Shown piece after piece: positions 59,188-64,000 of a stretch of 64,000 nucleotides of DNA. The notes under the pieces are model-generated. The model saw only the letters and a program-made list of their open reading frames with translations, was not told where the DNA came from and did no database searches. Source of the DNA: Druceiella hillmani (taxonomy: Eukaryota; Arthropoda; Insecta; Lepidoptera; Hepialidae); assembly GCA_039881145.1 (NCBI GenBank), contig JAYKKI010000075.1:1435001-1499000 (forward strand), given 5' to 3'. The translations under genes were made by a program, and so were the position numbers. Every line of letters starts with the position of its first letter. Position 1 is the stretch's first letter.

Positions 59188-59587
59188 CACGGTGTCCGGG
59201 AATAAGGGTCGGACAAAGAAAGAAGCTATTCGTTGGTCATAAAGGAATAAATTTGACGTTGAAATAAAACGTAAAAAACGCCCTTTTTCTAATCGAATGC
59301 AAATAAAATGTTACACATAACTCTTTTTAACACACCTAATGCTTGCCCGGAGTGCAGTGTTTACCCACAGTGGCGATCTCTTCGCAGCTGTTTGCTGGTT
59401 ATTCTCCCAAACGGCGCTAAACGATGTGCGCAAGTATCGTGTCTACAAGTCATCTTGTACATACGATACTTGCGCACATTGTTTAGCGACTTTTCAGTGT
59501 GAAAAAAATATTTATTCATATTTTAAAGTATCTTTCAGTCAAGGAATAACGGCTTTCGTTGTCCGACACTTATTCTCGGACACCGTG
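59188..59587. mobile_element. 400-bp MITE with TA flanks and internal hairpin
   Basis: Inverted ends begin cacggtgtccg at 59188 and end cggacaccgtg at 59587, directly flanked by TA on both sides (59186-59187 and 59588-59589). The inverted similarity extends about 45 bp (aataagggtcggacaaagaaagaagctattc against aataagtgtcggacaacgaaagccgttattc). It contains a second, internal hairpin at 59415-59488. TA flanks point to a Tc1/mariner-type source. It has no transposase; the ORFs within it are accidental. Confidence 0.85.
59415..59488. repeat. Hairpin inside the MITE, 26-bp stem with one mismatch
   Basis: Left arm 59415-59440 (cgctaaacgatgtgcgcaag then tatcgt) pairs with 59463-59488 with a single mismatch across a 22-nt loop. 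It is located near the centre of the 59188-59587 element. Confidence 0.9.
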
Positions 59588-59820
59588 TATATTAGCGCAG
59601 ATATAGCCATCGCTATGCTAACTAAATCTAAGAGAACATACTTCGAATTTTCTTCATTCATTTAATACGCTGTTTATATAAATATAACACATGTATATAG
59701 TACCGTCTTGATAAGTAGGCTTACCAACATTTGTATTATTGCTTTTTCAATATTACTTTATCAAGTACTGAATTCTTCTCTTTCAGATTGTTAAAATTTC
59801 ATCATCTACGTAATGTATAA

Positions 59821-59867
59821 TATAGTCAACAATATAAAAATAATATAGTCAACAATATAAAAATAAT
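59821..59867 (+). repeat. 23-bp tandem duplication
   Basis: tatagtcaacaatataaaaa taa occurs twice in direct succession without a mismatch. Confidence 0.92.
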
Positions 59868-60174
59868 TATGCTGTAAACTACAAAATAATTTCAACTGCT
59901 CATTTTTTAAACTAAGTCAAAATTTGAAAATAAAATTGAAAGAAACACAGATACTCCCGCCGAATATTTAAATGTAGAACGAAGCCACTGCTGCGTTATT
60001 TTGATTCGTTGACGAATGCGTTCTTTTTTTAAACAAATCGAAATAAATGTAACAAAGAAAGTTTGTCAAATTATGAACAGATGGCGTCTCATTTTTTTTT
60101 CTTTTTCAAGACTCTCTACTAGAGACATGGATCCTTATTATTTCATCGCCAGGAATAATAGAATATAGAAATGT

Positions 60175-60199
60175 TATATATATATATATATATATATAT
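60175..60199. repeat. Short (AT)n run
   Basis: Twelve consecutive TA dinucleotides. Confidence 0.95.
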
Positions 60200-60260
60200 C
60201 CCAACTATTATGTAGCAAAATATGAAGAAAAAAATTTACCTCCCCATGATTGTGAAGTGC

Positions 60261-60287
60261 GGGGAGGGGGGGGGGAGAGGGGGTGGT
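60261..60287 (+). repeat. Poly-G tract with G-quadruplex potential
   Basis: gggga, then a run of ten G, aga, five G, t, gg. It is an exceptional G cluster in AT-rich DNA. At least four G-runs of three or more are available if the ten-G run is split. Confidence 0.9.
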
Positions 60288-60839
60288 CTGAGATTTATTT
60301 TATGTCCATTTTATGGAGTGGGGTATTTATTAAATAATAATTTTGAAATGAAATTGAGGTTTCGTTTAATATTTTTCGTTTGTAAACCCCCTTTGTGCAC
60401 ATTAAGCTTGTGTGTATATTAAACTTCAAAATACAATGCAATGGATATTTTTTACCCAATTTAATTTTACATATGTAGGTTTGAAAAATGAATATAAATA
60501 ACATTAAATATTGATGTACGAAATGTAATAAATTAATTATAATAATATAAATTAATTAAATACATAATCAACTTATTGAAACAAGCGATACCATAGGTAA
60601 TATGTTGATAAGTTCCCTGTATAACCAACATAAAGACAATAAGAGTTCCTCGTCTCTCATTAAAACTCCTAATGCTCTTAATTTATTAACACTTATAGCT
60701 GCCTACCGACTAACCATAACACCGCCACATAAAATAAAACTACAAAAAAGCACATTCACTCTGACGTCTTCATAATATTTCATAACATCATTCTCAACGG
60801 CGCGAGTTAAATTAAAAAAAAAGGAAAAAACCAAAGATA

Positions 60840-61340
60840 AAAAAAGGCGGGAATCGACAGTCCATATGTGAGGTCGCCTTAGCGGAGTCGTTTTCGGTAA
60901 TTCTTACACAATAAATTACACTCTGAGTTAAGTTAGTCGATGTTGCGGCGAAGCCCACACAGACTGCGCGACCTTTTGCTTATAAATAATGTAATCCGCT
61001 TTCAAAATTATCATGGAAGTGGTATACATCTTCCTTTCTCTCGGTCTCGGCGTAATATCTTTTATACGAGAACACCTTCATTCCATTTAAACGAAATAGG
61101 CCACGCCCTCGCGCGAGAGGTATAGTCCGGGCATTGTATAGCCGTTTCGGTCGCACGTCTCGATAATGAAGTTTCGAGACTTCCGGTTGTATTCCATATT
61201 TAGGTCTGCCATAAGTAAGGTGGAGTATATACATATATTGTTCTGTTAATTTGGTCTAATTTCGGCTCGTTCGGAAGGAGCTATTTTGTTTTGCCGAGCG
61301 CATTATTGCGCTTTGGCCGTGCGTTCGTGTTGTTAGCGGT
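60840..61340. promoter_or_regulatory. CpG-rich region, candidate promoter or enhancer
   Basis: A 500-bp region dense in CpG (gtcgatgttgcggcgaagcc, ccacgccctcgcgcgagagg, gccgagcgcattattgcgct) in otherwise AT-rich DNA, with gc-box-like ccacgccc and gggcgtgtgtg. Its ORFs (60940-61125 plus, 60980-61234 minus) overlap each other and show no family motif, so I read it as regulatory. Confidence 0.4.
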
Positions 61341-61789
61341 ACTTAGCGGGAAATTTAAAGATGGGCGTGTGTGTTTATGCCTTTAATTAATGTCGGTAAT
61401 TAATTTTAATTGTCACTCTATTCACGACGGCGATTTCTAAAAGCAGATTTCTTATTATTAATGGCGTAATTGACATCGATACACGTTGGGTGTTGTGTTC
61501 GTTAGATAGATAAATACCTCCTACTTTTGTTAGATGAAAAGGTTTATATTTGAAGCGGAACTTAGATGGAATGGTTTAGTTTATTCTTCAAAACATTTGG
61601 ATCGCTGATTATCTGCAGAATCTTCACATTTAAAGAATAGTTTAAGTGTATGAAATATTAAGTTATCACTCTTATTTTAATGGTTTAAGAACTGGTGAAA
61701 GTTGCAATAAATAAATTTTCAGTATGCTTCTTATTCCGTGGTTTTTGAAGTCGTTAAACTTTTTCGTTAAATATTTCTAGGTATACATT

Positions 61790-62190
61790 GGATATATTTG
61801 GCGTTAATTTTGTAGAAATTCATTATCACCTAATTTTTATTCACAACTATATGAAACTACGTGATGTAGTGTTATTTCTACTTTATTTAAATTCTTAATC
61901 ACGACCTAGGTTTAGTTGTATGACAACTACGTGATGTAGTATTATTTCTACTTTCTTTAATTTCTTTAACCACGACCTAGGTTTCGTTGTATTACAATAT
62001 CTTCAGGTGGGATATTAGCAAAGATAATATCTGTGCTAATATCCCACCTGAAGATGTTGTAATACAACGAAACCTAGGTCGTGGTTAAAGAAATTAAAGA
62101 AAGTAGAAATAATACTACATCACGTAGTTTCATTTAATTGTGAATAATGAATTTCTACAAAATTAACGCCAAATATACTCAATATTTGTA
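61790..62190. mobile_element. Fold-back element, full copy with duplicated left arm segment
   Basis: Symmetric ends tatatttggcgttaattttg (about 61797) and the reverse complement (about 62157-62180) enclose arms meeting near 62020 at ggtgggatattagcaaagat / gtgctaatatcccacc. The left arm carries an extra partial copy (61850-61925 then 61926-62010), so the block actacgtgatgtagt occurs twice there. Confidence 0.8.
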
Positions 62191-62345
62191 TGACAACATT
62201 TTCAGGTGGGCAGTTTGTAAACATTCTTAATCTCAATTCTGTAGTAATTTCAAATTGCCCACCTAAATATACTGTCATACTACGAAACCTAGGTCACGGT
62301 AAGGAATTTAAATAAAATAGAAATAATATTACATCAATTAGTTTC
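62190..62345. mobile_element. Fold-back element, partial copy
   Basis: Starts with tatgacaacattttcaggtg and continues through an apex gggcagtttg..caaattgccc to a right arm (cgaaacctaggtcacggtaa, acatcaattagtttcattta). The outer left arm is missing. It abuts the copies on either side. Confidence 0.65.
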
Positions 62346-62535
62346 ATTTATTGAATATATTTGGCGTTAATTTTATTCACAATTAAATGAAACTACGTGA
62401 TGTAGTATTATTTCTACTATATTTAAGTTCTTTATCACGACCCAGGTTTTGTTGTATCACAACATTTTCAGGTGGACTATTAGCAAGGATTGCGAAAGAA
62501 ATGTAAAGAACTTAAAGAAGTTTCATTTAATCTAA
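62345..62535. mobile_element. Fold-back element, single left arm
   Basis: Runs from attgaatatatttggcgtta through actacgtgatgtagtattat and cacgacccaggttttgttgt to ggtggactattagcaagg, with only a remnant of a right arm (aaagaacttaaagaagtttc). It is the third member of this head-to-tail cluster. Confidence 0.6.
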
Positions 62536-62539
62536 ATAT

Positions 62540-64000
62540 ACATGTTTATTATCAAGTAATTTTATAAGATAAAATTTAACATATTTCAGATTTAACCTTG
62601 TAGTTTTAAGACTTCCGTGGAAATATATCTAGAGATATGTAAATTTTTTGGAAGCTTTTATGCAAGAATAGTTAGAGGAATCAGAAAAATCATCTATCTG
62701 GTTTTGGAGTTAGACTCGATTCGGCGGGTCTTTCTACTCATTATTTACGAGAATACGAGATATAACCACGAATATTTATACTATACCTAGAGATTAATGG
62801 CACGCTTTAATTATAGAGCTTCTTATTTACAATGTGTCATGTAAATACATGTAACAACTTTGCTGAAACATAAATATGTTTCAGCAAAGTTGTTATCAAA
62901 TACCTCTTTGATACTATAAGTCGTCGATTTATACGTGATTTTTGTATTGAACTGTAAAAAGTTTGTCGCGTTGTATTTTTTCTCTGTAATGCGAAGGTAC
63001 TAATATACGGTATTTGACTATATTTATTTTATTACTAAAATAGAATCAATAATTACATTAAAACGGTTAAAATAAATATATCGTATCTAGGACTTTTCAT
63101 TACAAAGTTATAACGACTTAATAATTGACACACTACGATTCGCGCGAAAACATGCAAAACACAAGTACAAAACATAACTGGCTTATGACGTCACTGGCCA
63201 GTTATTTAGCATTCATTAAAAATTATATTTAATATTTTTATCTCGTATATTTTAGTATCTAGTTAAATATTGCGTTTAAATTAAATATTGCATATTATAA
63301 TTTTCTCATTTTTTTGCGCGGAAACTAAATTCATAATAATTTTATTAAATTTAATGAGCAAAAAAATTTACTCTTTTTTCTATTTAGAAGTTTCGATTAA
63401 TTGTTTGTTATGTGCGTTATTTTTTTCATCACAAGTTTTTTTTAAAGCTACTCTAAATAAATCGCAAATACCCTATTGTTTAATCACGAGTTGTTAGAAA
63501 AAAAAGATTGATTTTCATTCAACTTTGCAGAGTGGAGAGTAATTAGAATTTGTTAAGTTATCAAAATGGATAATGTCTAAAATAGATCGCAAGTTTATAT
63601 TAGATGATGAAATAGAAAATGACTTTCAGAGCAACAAAATGAATGAAGAGATAATGGTGTAGTAACAATTAATAGTTTTCGAAAGGCGTCCATTGACATT
63701 ACGTAGTGGAGTGCTGGTATTGTTGATGGTAGTGTGTCGTCAATTTCATACCTATATTAGCGCTAAAAATGAGGAAAGTATTGTAACAATCTTGAACTTT
63801 GAAGTAAAAAGAGTAAACGACAAAGCGAGAATAGAATATATGCTCTATATGCGAACAAAATGTGAAATGAACGAGTATAATTTCAATAATTAAGAAATAA
63901 TCTTAAGCTCAGTTAAATAATTAGTTGTAGTGTTTGCATAACGAGTAATTTGAAAGAAAATTTACATGTAAGATGTGTCACAGTTAATATCACATGAGGA
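62540..64000. other. No supported gene; one weak ORF
   Basis: Contains the perfect hairpin at 62852. A 29-codon frame at 63573-63662 (MSKIDRKFILDDEIENDFQS) is acidic and reminiscent of piggyBac transposase N-termini, but it stops at once and nothing downstream supports it. Confidence 0.55.
62852..62895. repeat. Perfect hairpin, 21-bp stem, 2-nt loop
   Basis: taacaactttgctgaaacat a, aa, then the exact reverse complement. No repeat family that I recognise lies around it. Confidence 0.95.

Noticed and set aside
59308..59665. Overlapping ORFs of 64 and 108 codons
   Set aside because: They read through the MITE and its internal hairpin; no protein motif.
60940..61234. ORFs in the CpG-rich region
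   Set aside because: Two overlapping frames on opposite strands without family motifs; GC-rich DNA has fewer stops, which explains their length.
63573..63662. Start of a piggyBac-like transposase
   Set aside because: Only 29 codons with a suggestive acidic pattern; no catalytic-domain sequence follows.

Overview
This window reads as nuclear DNA of an insect, most likely a moth or butterfly (Lepidoptera). It is AT-rich and gene-poor. It carries AT/AC microsatellites, many degenerate transposons, and dispersed repeats that look lepidopteran: elements opening with a 'cacgagtagaactcgc..gggttccgtac' type sequence and fragments like 'ctagctgctgcccgcaactttg'. There are no bacterial operons, phage genes or CRISPR arrays. 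The species call is inference; the eukaryotic, spliced nature of the DNA is seen directly.

Two protein-coding loci are supported. (1) The 5' part of RhoBTB lies on the minus strand. Three coding exons (16631-16452, 11673-11570, 1443-1246) join in frame with consensus splice sites and encode the first ~160 residues of the Rho-type GTPase domain. The rest of the gene (end of the GTPase domain, BTB domains) lies beyond position 1. (2) An intronless 358-codon ORF lies on the plus strand (21047-22123). I do not recognise the protein; it looks all-alpha and soluble. The two genes point away from each other.

Layout. 1-16.6 kb: RhoBTB exons and introns. The introns hold a Jockey-type LINE fragment, a broken DDE transposase, a Ty3/gypsy reverse-transcriptase fragment, a tRNA-derived SINE, a fold-back element and a ~527-bp long inverted repeat. 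16.6-22.4 kb: the divergent gene pair. 22.4-64 kb: no further gene that I can support, but many repeats. These include tandem arrays (34-bp at 28.7 kb, 134-bp at 38.7 kb, ~167-bp at 47.1 kb, ~160-bp at 54.2 kb, 111-bp at 55.7 kb), a LINE RNase H fragment with a fold-back element next to it (41.6-42.7 kb), a nearly intact but dead mariner-superfamily element with D-41-D spacing (50.9-52.3 kb), a 400-bp TA-flanked MITE (59.2 kb) and a cluster of fold-back elements (61.8-62.5 kb). CpG-richer patches near 33.1, 45.2 and 61 kb could be promoters or first exons of genes outside the window.

The most unusual structural theme is the number of short, nearly perfect hairpins (11-30 bp stems, loops often 2-9 nt) scattered through otherwise unremarkable DNA, together with a family of larger fold-back elements. 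All repeat boundaries were read by eye and are approximate unless stated.
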